Part shown: positions 15,522-22,517 of the stretch, one piece after another
Numbering within the stretch: position 1 is the stretch's first letter
Layout of the letters: every line of letters starts with the position of its first letter
Assembly (NCBI GenBank): GCA_945906765.1
Contig: CAMDRF010000032.1
Location: 1-32,604 of the forward strand
Origin: Nitrosovibrio sp. Nv4
GTDB taxonomy: Bacteria > Pseudomonadota > Gammaproteobacteria > Burkholderiales > SG8-39
Direction of reading: 5' to 3'
Length of the DNA stretch: 32,604 bases
Notes under the pieces: model-generated
Told to the model about the DNA's origin: nothing
What the model saw: the letters and a program-made list of their open reading frames with translations, nothing else
Database searches by the model: none
Program-made: the position numbers and the translations under genes

Positions 15522-16376
15522 TCAGTTGCGCGGTCGCACGCTGGGGAAGAATTCATGCATCATAAATTCCTCGAGCCCCGCGTTGTCCCTGCTGCGGGCG
15601 GAGAGCCACACGTCGCGGCCGAGGCGCCGCGACTCCCACACGAAATCGCCTTGCTCGTGCTCGCGGATGATCGCGATCATCCTGCGCACCACTGCGATCT
15701 CCGTGGTGGCGTTGTCGCCGCGGCGCACCTCGATCATCTGCCGCGAATTACGCCTGATGGCCTTGTTCCAGCCGAAAAAGAAAAACTCTGCGTCGTTGAA
15801 ACCCACGCGCGCGATTTGGAAGATACCGCCACCGTGCTTGCGTTCATCGCCGAAGCTGGGCGTGCGGTTCAGGCCCAGGTTGATGGCGGCGATGCGGTTG
15901 TCCCGCTCCTGCGCGGTCTCGACCGGCGGCACCGGCGGGCCGCCCCGCGACGGCGGCGGCGCAGGCTGGGATTCGCGGGAGCGGCGGCGCGCCTCGATGA
16001 AGGCCGCGAGATCGACATTGGCGGGCGCCGGCGCATTTTCCACAGGCGGCGGCGCGGCGCGCGCGGGCGACGGGCGTTCCTGGGCGAGCACGCGCTCCCT
16101 GGCGGGCGGCGGCGCGGCCCTGGACGCTGAGGCGCTGCGCGCCGGCGCCATCGGCGCCGGTGGGGGTGCGGGAGCCGGCGGCGGAGCAATCCTTACTGCG
16201 AGCGAGCCGCTTGGCTTGCCTTCCCCGATCTGCTCGGACGGGCGCAGCGTCACTTTCGGCAGCCAGCCCGAGAGCAGCACGGCGTGCAGCATGAGCGACA
16301 GCGCGAACGCCACCTGGATGGTGGGTATCGCGATGCGGTCGTAGCGGCTGCGAAGTGCGTTGAGCGAGGCGCTCAT
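15522..16376 (-). CDS. Proline-rich TonB-like envelope protein of unknown function
   Basis: A 284-residue protein with one N-terminal membrane helix (IQVAFALSLMLHAVLLSGWLP, residues about 20-40). A long Pro/Ala-rich stretch of roughly 80-150 residues (APPPAPAPPPAPMAPA type) can span the periplasm. A folded C-terminal domain begins near residue 185, with EFFFFGWNKAIRRNSRQ, VVRRMIAIIREHEQGDF and the end GLEEFMMHEFFPSV. The topology resembles TonB, but the C-terminal domain lacks a recognisable TonB box-binding sequence, so I would not name it tonB. ATG 16376 starts MSASLNALRSRYDR. It is 14 bases downstream of the polyphosphate phosphotransferase on the same strand, and so probably cotranscribed. 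Confidence 0.65.
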   Translation of the reverse strand: MSASLNALRSRYDRIAIPTIQVAFALSLMLHAVLLSGWLPKVTLRPSEQIGEGKPSGSLAVRIAPPPAPAPPPAPMAPARSASASRAAPPPARERVLAQERPSPARAAPPPVENAPAPANVDLAAFIEARRRSRESQPAPPPSRGGPPVPPVETAQERDNRIAAINLGLNRTPSFGDERKHGGGIFQIARVGFNDAEFFFFGWNKAIRRNSRQMIEVRRGDNATTEIAVVRRMIAIIREHEQGDFVWESRRLGRDVWLSARSRDNAGLEEFMMHEFFPSVRPRN

Positions 16377-16390
16377 TTGAAGCCGGGAGC

Positions 16391-17914
16391 TTACTTCTTC
16401 TTGCGGCCCTTCCTGGCGCCCGCCTTGCCGACGCGCTCGAGCGCAGCCTCGAGCGCGCGGCAAAAGGTTTTCAGCACCTTGATGCGGGCGTGATACTTGT
16501 TGTTCGCCTCCACCAGGGTCCACGGCGCGAGCGAAGTCGAGGTGCGGTCGACCATGTCGCAGACCGCCGTTTCGTACGCATCCCACTGCTTGCGGTTGCG
16601 CCAGTCCTCGGCGGTGATCTTGAAGCGCTTGAAGCTGACTTTCTCGCGCGCTTTGAAGCGCCGGAACTGCTCTTCTTTGCCGATCGTCAGCCAGAACTTC
16701 ACCACCACGGTGCCGTGGCGCAGCAGCGCGCCCTCGAAATCGTTGATCTCGGTATACGCCCGCATCCAGTCGGCCTCGGAGCAGAATCCCTCCACCCGCT
16801 CCACCAGCACGCGCCCGTACCAGGAGCGATCGAAGAAGGTGAAGCGGCCGTTCCTGGGCAGGTGGCGCCAGAAGCGCCACAGGTAGGGCTGCGCGCGCTC
16901 TTCCTCGGTCGGCGCCGCCACCGACACGTTGGTGTAGCAACGCGCGTCCAGCGCGCTGGTGACGCGGCGGATCGCGCCGCCCTTGCCCGCGGCATCGTTG
17001 CCCTCGAATACCGCGACCACCGAGAGTGCCTTGAAGCGCGCATCGCGCGAAGCGACGTTCAGGCGCCCCTGCCATTTCTCGAGCTCCTTCTGGAACCCGG
17101 CCTTGGTCAGCGGCTGGTCGAGCTCCAGCGCGCCCAGCACGTTCAGGTGATCGGCGGGCGCCGGCAGCGGCGGGGTCTTGTCCGGCACGCGCTTGAGCGG
17201 TTTTTCGTCGAGCCGCTCGCGCATCGCCGCCAGCAGGTGCTTGCCCACCGTGAGCGTACGGAAGCGCGCGTCGGCGCCCGGCACCACGATCCAGGGCGCC
17301 TCGCCGGTCGAGGTCTTGCGCAGGAACGGGTCGGACACCTTGATGAAGCGCTTGTAGAGCTTGAAGTATTCCAGGTCGCGATCCGTCACGCGCCAGCGCG
17401 TTTTCGGATCGCCCGCCAGCTCCTTGACGCGCTTCCTCTGCTGGCTCCTGGACAGATGAAACCAGTACTTGAGCAGCAGCACGCCTTCGTCGCAGAGCAT
17501 TTTCTCGAAACGCTGGATCTCGCTGATCTCGCGCGCGAACTCGCCCTCGCCGATCTCCCCCTTGACGCGCTGGATGATCGGCATGGTGTGCCAGGCGCCG
17601 AAAAAGATGCCGATCTTGCCCTTGGGCGGCAGCGCCCGCCAGAAGCGCCACAGCGCCGGGCGCTCGCGCTCTTCGTCCGACGGATCGAAAAAGGCGCTGG
17701 TGCGGATGTGGCGCGGGTCCATCCACTCATTGAGAAGATTGACCGTTTCGCTCTTGCCCGCGCCCTCGACGCCGGCGATCAGGATGAGCACCGGAAAGCG
17801 CCCGTTCTGCTGCAGGTCGTACTGCGCATCGAGCAGCGCCTGGCGCAGTTTCGCCGCCTCGCGCCGGTAAACCGCCTTGTCGAGGTGGTGCTTGAGATTC
17901 GCCGATTCAAACAT
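16391..17914 (-). CDS. pap: Polyphosphate:AMP phosphotransferase (two PPK2 domains)
   Basis: A 507-residue cytoplasmic enzyme with two tandem PPK2 domains, the arrangement of class II PPK2 that makes ADP from AMP and polyphosphate. Domain one has Walker A GVEGAGKSE near residue 50 and a degenerate lid. Domain two has GNDAAGKGG near residue 305 and the lid-type WRFWRHLPRNGRFTFFDRSWYGRVL. In class II enzymes the second domain is usually the active one, and its residues are complete here. ATG 17914 (MFESANLKHHLDK) was preferred over TTG 17950 because relatives begin with MFE and the longer form would overlap the divergent paaK start. It is divergent from paaK with only 35 bases between start codons. 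Confidence 0.92.
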   Translation of the reverse strand: MFESANLKHHLDKAVYRREAAKLRQALLDAQYDLQQNGRFPVLILIAGVEGAGKSETVNLLNEWMDPRHIRTSAFFDPSDEERERPALWRFWRALPPKGKIGIFFGAWHTMPIIQRVKGEIGEGEFAREISEIQRFEKMLCDEGVLLLKYWFHLSRSQQRKRVKELAGDPKTRWRVTDRDLEYFKLYKRFIKVSDPFLRKTSTGEAPWIVVPGADARFRTLTVGKHLLAAMRERLDEKPLKRVPDKTPPLPAPADHLNVLGALELDQPLTKAGFQKELEKWQGRLNVASRDARFKALSVVAVFEGNDAAGKGGAIRRVTSALDARCYTNVSVAAPTEEERAQPYLWRFWRHLPRNGRFTFFDRSWYGRVLVERVEGFCSEADWMRAYTEINDFEGALLRHGTVVVKFWLTIGKEEQFRRFKAREKVSFKRFKITAEDWRNRKQWDAYETAVCDMVDRTSTSLAPWTLVEANNKYHARIKVLKTFCRALEAALERVGKAGARKGRKKK

Positions 17915-17949
17915 GGCATTAAGATACGCTGCCTGCCAATGGAGTGCCA

Positions 17950-19260
17950 ATGAAATACCGCTTCGAAGCCGCCGCCGAGACCATGTCGCGCCCGAAGATC
18001 GCGGCGCTGCAGTTGAAGCGCCTGCGCCAGACGCTGAAGAACGCCTACGACAACGTGCCGCTGCACCGCAAGCGCATGCGCAAGATCGGCATGCAACCCG
18101 GTGACCTCAAATCGCTCCAGGATCTGACGCGGCTGCCCTTCACCGTGAAGGCCGACCTGCGCGACCACTATCCGTTCGGCATGTTCGCGCGCCCCCGCGC
18201 GCAACTTGCCCGCCTGCACGCCTCCAGCGGCACCACCGGCAAGCCGACCGTGGTCGGCTACACGCTCAAGGACCTCGCCACCTGGGCGGACCTGATGGCG
18301 CGCTCGATGGCCTGCGCCGGCGCGCGGCCCGGCGACGTGGTGCATAACGCCTATGGTTACGGCCTGTTCACCGGCGGCCTCGGCGCGCACTACGGCGCCG
18401 AGCGGCTCGGCGCCACGGTGGTGCCGGTGTCGGGGGGCTCGACCGAACGCCAGATCGTGCTGATCAAGGATTTCGGCGCGCGGGTATTGTGCGCGACGCC
18501 CTCGTATGCCCTGGTGATCGCCGAAGTCGCGGAGAAGGAAGGCGTCGATCTGCGCCGCTCGAAGCTCAGGATCGGCCTGTTCGGCGCCGAGCCCTGGAGC
18601 GAGGCGATGCGCAAGGAGATCCAGATCCGCCTCGGCCTGAAGGCGGTCGATGTCTACGGCCTGTCCGAAATCCTCGGCCCCGGGGTGGCCTGCGAGTGCG
18701 AGGAGATGCAGGCGGGACTGCACGGCTGGGAGGACCACTTCATCTTCGAGGTCATCGACCCGGACAGCGGCAAGCCGGTCGCCGAGGGCGGGCAGGGCGA
18801 GCTGGTCATCACCACGCTGACCAAGGAGGCGCTGCCGATGCTGCGCTACCGCACGCGCGACGTCACGCGCGTGACCACGGAGCGCTGCGAGTGCGGGCGC
18901 AGCCACCTGCGCATCAAGCGCATCACCGGGCGCAACGACGACATGCTGATTATCCGCGGCGTCAATGTCTATCCGTCGCAGATCGAGGCGGTGCTGGTGG
19001 GCATGCCCGAAATTGCGCCGCACTACCAGCTGGTGGTCGAAAGAAAGGGCACTCTTGATCACGTCACCGTTGAACTAGAGGCGTCGCCGGACGTCGCGCC
19101 GGGACCCGAGGCGTATGCGCGCATCGGCGCTGCGGCGCGCCACCAGATCAAGTCGATGATCGGAATCACCACCGACGTGGTGGTGAAGAAGCCCGGTGAA
19201 ATTCCCCGCTCCATGGGCAAGGCGGTGCGCGTGCGCGACCTGCGGCCGAAGCTGCCGTGA
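17950..19260 (+). CDS. paaK: Phenylacetate-CoA ligase
   Basis: A 436-residue adenylate-forming ligase of the PaaK type (aryl acid + ATP + CoA). The P-loop is HASSGTTGKPTVVGYT near residue 90. Further motifs are NAYGYGLFTGGLG, VYGLSEILGPGVACEC near residue 240, and the hinge region YRTRDVTRV with ERCECGRSHLRI, where the cysteines are typical. The C-terminal lid holds GVNVYPSQIEAVL and the catalytic-type lysine in PRSMGKAVRV. The length equals that of typical PaaK. ATG 17950 has GGAG five bases upstream; GTG 17944 is less likely. Substrates may include phenylacetate or other aryl acids. It opens a co-directional run of genes and its stop overlaps the next ATG by one base. Confidence 0.93.
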   Translation: MKYRFEAAAETMSRPKIAALQLKRLRQTLKNAYDNVPLHRKRMRKIGMQPGDLKSLQDLTRLPFTVKADLRDHYPFGMFARPRAQLARLHASSGTTGKPTVVGYTLKDLATWADLMARSMACAGARPGDVVHNAYGYGLFTGGLGAHYGAERLGATVVPVSGGSTERQIVLIKDFGARVLCATPSYALVIAEVAEKEGVDLRRSKLRIGLFGAEPWSEAMRKEIQIRLGLKAVDVYGLSEILGPGVACECEEMQAGLHGWEDHFIFEVIDPDSGKPVAEGGQGELVITTLTKEALPMLRYRTRDVTRVTTERCECGRSHLRIKRITGRNDDMLIIRGVNVYPSQIEAVLVGMPEIAPHYQLVVERKGTLDHVTVELEASPDVAPGPEAYARIGAAARHQIKSMIGITTDVVVKKPGEIPRSMGKAVRVRDLRPKLP

Positions 19261-20204
19261 TGGACCCGCTACACAAGCTGAAGCTGCGGCGCATGACGCC
19301 CGCTGACCTCGACCCGGTGGTAGCGCTCGATGCCGCTCTTGCGGGCCGCACGCGGCGTGCCTACTTCGAGCGGCGCCTTTCCGCGGCGCTGCGCCAGCCC
19401 GAACTGCACCTGCAGTTCGTGGCGCAGAAGGACGGCGTGTTCCGCGGCCATGCGCTCGCGCGCGTGCTCGAGGGCGAATTCGGGCGCACGCAGCCCGGGT
19501 TGCGGCTGGAGGTGATCAGCGTCGACCCGGCGGCGCAAAGCCGCGGTATCGGGCGTGCCTTGCACCGCGCGCTGGAAGACGAAGCGCGCAAACGCAAGAT
19601 TGCGGATTTTCGCACCGGCGCCGCCTGGCGCGACCACGCGATGCTGCGCTTTCTCGACGGCGTCGGTTACGCGCTCGCGCCCAACCGGGTCATCGAGTGC
19701 GCCGTGGAGGGAAACGCCCTCCGGGCGCGCGAGGCATCGGTGGCATCTCCCTCGCGCGACACCGCGGACATTCGTCTGCTCACGGCGAAGGATCTCGACG
19801 CCATCGTGCGCATCGACGCGCGCGCCGTCGGTCGCGACCGGCGCGCCTACATGCAGCACGCGCTGGACGAAGCGCTGCGCGAGTCCGGCGTGCGCATCTC
19901 TCTTGCCGCGCGCGTTGGTGGGGTCGTCGCGGGCTTCGTCATGGCGCGCGCCGACCTGGGCGATTTCGGCCGCACCGAGCCGGTGGCGGTGATCGACACG
20001 CTCGGCGTGGCGCCCGAGTATGCGCACCACGGTATCGGCCAGGCGCTGCTGTCGCAGCTGTTCCTCAATCTCGGCGCGCTGCGCATCGAGCGCGTCGAGA
20101 CCGTGGTGGCGAGCGACAACCTCTCCCTGCTGGGCTTTTTCTACGGCACGGGCTTCGCGCCGGCCCAGCGCCTCGCGTTCGTCAAGACCCTTGCCGCTTC
20201 ATAG
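19260..20204 (+). CDS. Tandem GNAT-domain acetyltransferase
   Basis: A 314-residue protein with two GNAT domains. The first covers residues about 5-145, with acetyl-CoA loop SVDPAAQSRGIGRALHRAL. The second covers about 165-310, with loop GVAPEYAHHGIGQALLSQL. Both keep the Q/R-x-x-G-x-G/A motif that binds the CoA pyrophosphate. Both begin with similar segments (RRMTPADLDPVVALDA, RLLTAKDLDAIVRIDA) and contain an RAY motif in a similar place, suggesting an internal duplication. The substrate is unknown; protein or small-amine acetylation is possible. ATG 19260 overlaps the paaK stop (TGATG). The operon context suggests control of, or a side role in, CoA-thioester metabolism, but this is inference. 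Confidence 0.85.
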   Translation: MDPLHKLKLRRMTPADLDPVVALDAALAGRTRRAYFERRLSAALRQPELHLQFVAQKDGVFRGHALARVLEGEFGRTQPGLRLEVISVDPAAQSRGIGRALHRALEDEARKRKIADFRTGAAWRDHAMLRFLDGVGYALAPNRVIECAVEGNALRAREASVASPSRDTADIRLLTAKDLDAIVRIDARAVGRDRRAYMQHALDEALRESGVRISLAARVGGVVAGFVMARADLGDFGRTEPVAVIDTLGVAPEYAHHGIGQALLSQLFLNLGALRIERVETVVASDNLSLLGFFYGTGFAPAQRLAFVKTLAAS

Positions 20205-20234
20205 AAGAATTGAAGGGCCGCCACTTTTCCCGCG

Positions 20235-20327
20235 ATGAGCATGATTTTTGTCGCCGGCCTGCTCGATGCGCCGGGTAAGATCGAACTCGAGGTGACCGCC
20301 GTGATACCACGGGAGCAAACAAGATGA
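20235..20327 (+). pseudogene. C-terminal fragment of a RidA/YjgF-like protein
   Basis: A 30-codon frame, MSMIFVAGLLDAPGKIEL with continuation VTAVIPREQ, resembles the last strands of RidA-family imine deaminases, where V(A/E)GL is followed by (V/I)EIEVIA. The first 100 or so residues of a RidA protein are missing. It lies between the GNAT and SDR genes in an operon that otherwise has almost no spacing, and its TGA overlaps the ATG of the duplicated start region. It could also be an unrelated short peptide. Confidence 0.4.
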
Positions 20328-20349
20328 GAGGACTGATATGAGAGGACTG
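20324..20349 (+). repeat. Short tandem duplication of the SDR start region
   Basis: ATGAGAGGACTG occurs at 20324-20335 and again at 20338-20349, separated by AT (14-base period). The second copy is the start of the SDR gene. The first copy gives only a five-codon frame but supplies GAGAGGA as a ribosome site for the second. This suggests a replication-slippage duplication that keeps translation going. Confidence 0.7.
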
Positions 20350-21039
20350 CGGGGCAAGACCGCCATCGTCACGGGGGGCGCCGCCGGCATCGGCGCGGCG
20401 ATTGTCGAACGCTTCCGCGCCGAAGGCACGAACGTGGTGATCTTCGACCTGAATGGCGAAAAAAAGATCGATATCACCGACTATGAAGCGGTGCAGAAGG
20501 CCGTTGCCGATGCGGGCCCGGTCGATATCCTCATCAACAACGCCGGCTGGGACATGTTCAAGCCGTTTCTCAAGACCGATCCGACGTTCTGGCGGAAGAT
20601 CATCTCGATAAATCTCGTCGGCGCGATGAACCTGCTGCATTGCGTGCTGCCCGGCATGGTGGCGCGCGGCGGCGGCAAGGTGGTGAGCATCGCCTCCGAT
20701 GCCGGGCGCGTGGGTTCTTCGGGCGAGGCGGTGTACTCGGCCTGCAAGGGCGGCATCATCGCACTCACCAAGACGCTCGCGCGCGAGCTTGCCTCGAAGG
20801 GCGTGCGCCTGAACACCGTCTGCCCCGGCCTCACCGAGACCAACATGCTCACCGAGTTCATGAAAGGCGCGGGCAATCCGGACAAGCTCGCGGAGGCCTA
20901 CCGCCGCGCGGTCCCGATTGGCCGTCTCGGCAAGCCCGAGGACATTCCCGGCGCGGTACTGTTCCTCGCGAGCGCGGATGCCGATTTCATAACCGGCCAG
21001 ACGCTGAGCGTCTCGGGCGGCCTGACGATGCATGGCTGA
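20338..21039 (+). CDS. Short-chain dehydrogenase, BadH-like (2-hydroxycyclohexanecarboxyl-CoA dehydrogenase family)
   Basis: A 233-residue SDR. The cofactor site TGGAAGIGAAI is at residues 12-22, followed by NNAGWDMF near 62, the catalytic serine in SIASDAGRVGS near 120 and YSACK with the catalytic Tyr and Lys near 137. The C-terminal GQTLSVSGGLTMHG and the start MRGLRGKTAIVTGG closely resemble BadH, which oxidises 2-hydroxycyclohexane-1-carbonyl-CoA. A FabG-like role on another 3-hydroxyacyl-CoA is the alternative. Between FDLNGE and the aspartate of DITDYEAV, about 15-20 residues usual in the family (helix after strand two and part of strand three) are absent. This may be a natural short form or another internal deletion. 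The thioesterase gene overlaps it by eight bases. Confidence 0.8.
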   Translation: MRGLRGKTAIVTGGAAGIGAAIVERFRAEGTNVVIFDLNGEKKIDITDYEAVQKAVADAGPVDILINNAGWDMFKPFLKTDPTFWRKIISINLVGAMNLLHCVLPGMVARGGGKVVSIASDAGRVGSSGEAVYSACKGGIIALTKTLARELASKGVRLNTVCPGLTETNMLTEFMKGAGNPDKLAEAYRRAVPIGRLGKPEDIPGAVLFLASADADFITGQTLSVSGGLTMHG

Positions 21040-21454
21040 CATGAAACCGACACTTGTTCCCGGCGTTGCGTTCTCCAAGCGCGTTCTGGTCGACGAAGAG
21101 CGCTGCATCTCCTTCATGGGGCGCGAGAACATGGTCTACGCCACGCCGCGCATGGTGAGCGATGTGGAATACGCCTGCCGCGACTACCTGCTTGCGCACC
21201 TGGACGCGGGCGAAGACTCGGTCGGCGCGCACGTTTCCATCGACCACCTCGGCGCGACGCCGCCAGGCACGGAAATCACCATCGACGCGCGCATCGCGGC
21301 GGTGGAGAAGCGCCGCGTGACCTTCGAGTACACGGTGCGAGATCCGCTGGAGGAAGTAGGGCGCGGTACGCACGTCCGCTTCGTGGTCGACATGGCGAAA
21401 TCCCGGGAGCGGATTGCCGCGAAACGCGCAAAGTTGAGCGCGCAGATCAAGTAA
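21032..21454 (+). CDS. Hotdog-fold thioesterase, FlK-like
   Basis: A 140-residue thioesterase related to fluoroacetyl-CoA thioesterase FlK. The Thr-Glu-His triad is present with exact FlK spacing: Thr38 (VYATPRM), Glu46 (DVEYAC) and His72 (SIDHLGATPPG), corresponding to T42, E50 and H76. Gly65 matches FlK G69. The gating Phe36 of FlK, important for fluoroacetyl-CoA selectivity, aligns by offset with Glu32 here, so that selectivity is doubtful. Predicted function: hydrolysis of a short or aryl acyl-CoA in the cytoplasm. ATG 21032 overlaps the SDR end; ATG 21041 is an alternative start just after the SDR stop. Its operon partners (paaK, SDR, acyl-CoA dehydrogenase) indicate a CoA-thioester degradation route. 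Confidence 0.85.
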   Translation: MADMKPTLVPGVAFSKRVLVDEERCISFMGRENMVYATPRMVSDVEYACRDYLLAHLDAGEDSVGAHVSIDHLGATPPGTEITIDARIAAVEKRRVTFEYTVRDPLEEVGRGTHVRFVVDMAKSRERIAAKRAKLSAQIK

Positions 21455-21470
21455 AATTCGCAGCCTGATC

Positions 21471-22505
21471 ATGCGGATAGCTATTCTCCTGGCGTTTTTT
21501 GCCGGCACTGCGTTGGCGCAGGCGCCGAAAGATGCACCCAAGGGCCCTCCGCCGGCGATGCCGGTAAAAGCCGCGGCGGCGCGCATCGCGCCGGCGATTG
21601 ACGAAGTGAGCGCGGTCGGCACCCTGCGCGCCGACGAGGCGGTGACGATCCGGCCGGAAATTGCCGGGAGGATCGCCGAAATCCGCTTCAACGAAGGCCA
21701 GGCGATCGCGCGCGGCGCGGTGCTGGTAAGGCTGGACCAGGCCGAGCTGGCCGCGGTGCTGGCCTCGAGCACGGCGCAGGCGCAGCTCGACAAGCAGCGC
21801 CTGGAGCGCTCCGAGGACCTGTTCAAGAAAGGCTTCATCAGTCAGCAGGCGCTCGATGAGTCGCGCTCCAACCACGCTCGCTCGCTCGCCAAGCAGCACG
21901 AAGACGCGGCCAAGCTCGCGAAAACCGAGATGCGCGCCTCGTTCCCCGGTGTCGCGGGCTTGCGCCAGGTGAGCGAAGGCCAGTACGTCGCCGCCGGCAC
22001 CGACATCGCGCGGCTGGAGAAGATCGACCAGCTGAAGCTCGATTTCCGCATCCCCGAGTCCTACATCGGCAAGCTGAAGGCAGGCCAGCCGGTGGTGGTG
22101 CTGGTCGATGCGTATGCCGAACGCTCCTTTCCGGGCAGTGTGTACGCGATCGAGCCGGGCGTGGACGAGCAGACGCGCACCATCCTGTTGCGTGCGCGAG
22201 TCGCCAATCCGGAGCTGAAGCTGCGCCCGGGCATGTTCGGGCGCGTGCAGGTGCAGCTCGGCGTGCGTGACAAGGCGATCTGGATTCCCGAGGCGGCGAT
22301 CGTGCCCAAGGGCCGGGACGCCACCGTGTACCGCGTCATCGATGGCAAGGTGGATGTGGTCCGGGTTCAGACCGGCGTGCGCAAGGTGGGAGAAGTCGAG
22401 ATCGTCAAGGGCCTGGCCGCGGGGGACCTGGTGGTGACCGAGGGAACGCAGAAGGTCGGACCCGGATCTTCCGTGAGTCTCATCAAGAACGAAATTAAGA
22501 AGTAG
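21471..22505 (+). CDS. RND efflux periplasmic adaptor (membrane fusion protein)
   Basis: A 344-residue adaptor of the AcrA/MexE-like superfamily. Residues 1-17 are a signal peptide (MRIAILLAFFAGTALAQA; no lipobox cysteine). The lipoyl half-motifs are at about 55-85 (EIAGRIAEIRFNEGQAI) and 160-180 (GLRQVSEGQYVAAG), separated by a short alpha hairpin (LERSEDLFKKGFISQQALDE). The beta-barrel and membrane-proximal domains follow (EPGVDEQTRTILLRARV, LRPGMFGRVQV). It links the inner-membrane RND pump to an outer-membrane channel; no TolC-like gene is in the window. It lies 16 bases after the thioesterase and 12 bases before the RND gene. Confidence 0.92.
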   Translation: MRIAILLAFFAGTALAQAPKDAPKGPPPAMPVKAAAARIAPAIDEVSAVGTLRADEAVTIRPEIAGRIAEIRFNEGQAIARGAVLVRLDQAELAAVLASSTAQAQLDKQRLERSEDLFKKGFISQQALDESRSNHARSLAKQHEDAAKLAKTEMRASFPGVAGLRQVSEGQYVAAGTDIARLEKIDQLKLDFRIPESYIGKLKAGQPVVVLVDAYAERSFPGSVYAIEPGVDEQTRTILLRARVANPELKLRPGMFGRVQVQLGVRDKAIWIPEAAIVPKGRDATVYRVIDGKVDVVRVQTGVRKVGEVEIVKGLAAGDLVVTEGTQKVGPGSSVSLIKNEIKK

Positions 22506-22517
22506 GAAAACGCCCCG

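Noticed and set aside
16377-17726. Possible fusion of the TonB-like protein with upstream sequence in one frame
   Set aside because: The extension is a shadow of the polyphosphate phosphotransferase gene; the true start is MSASLN at 16376.
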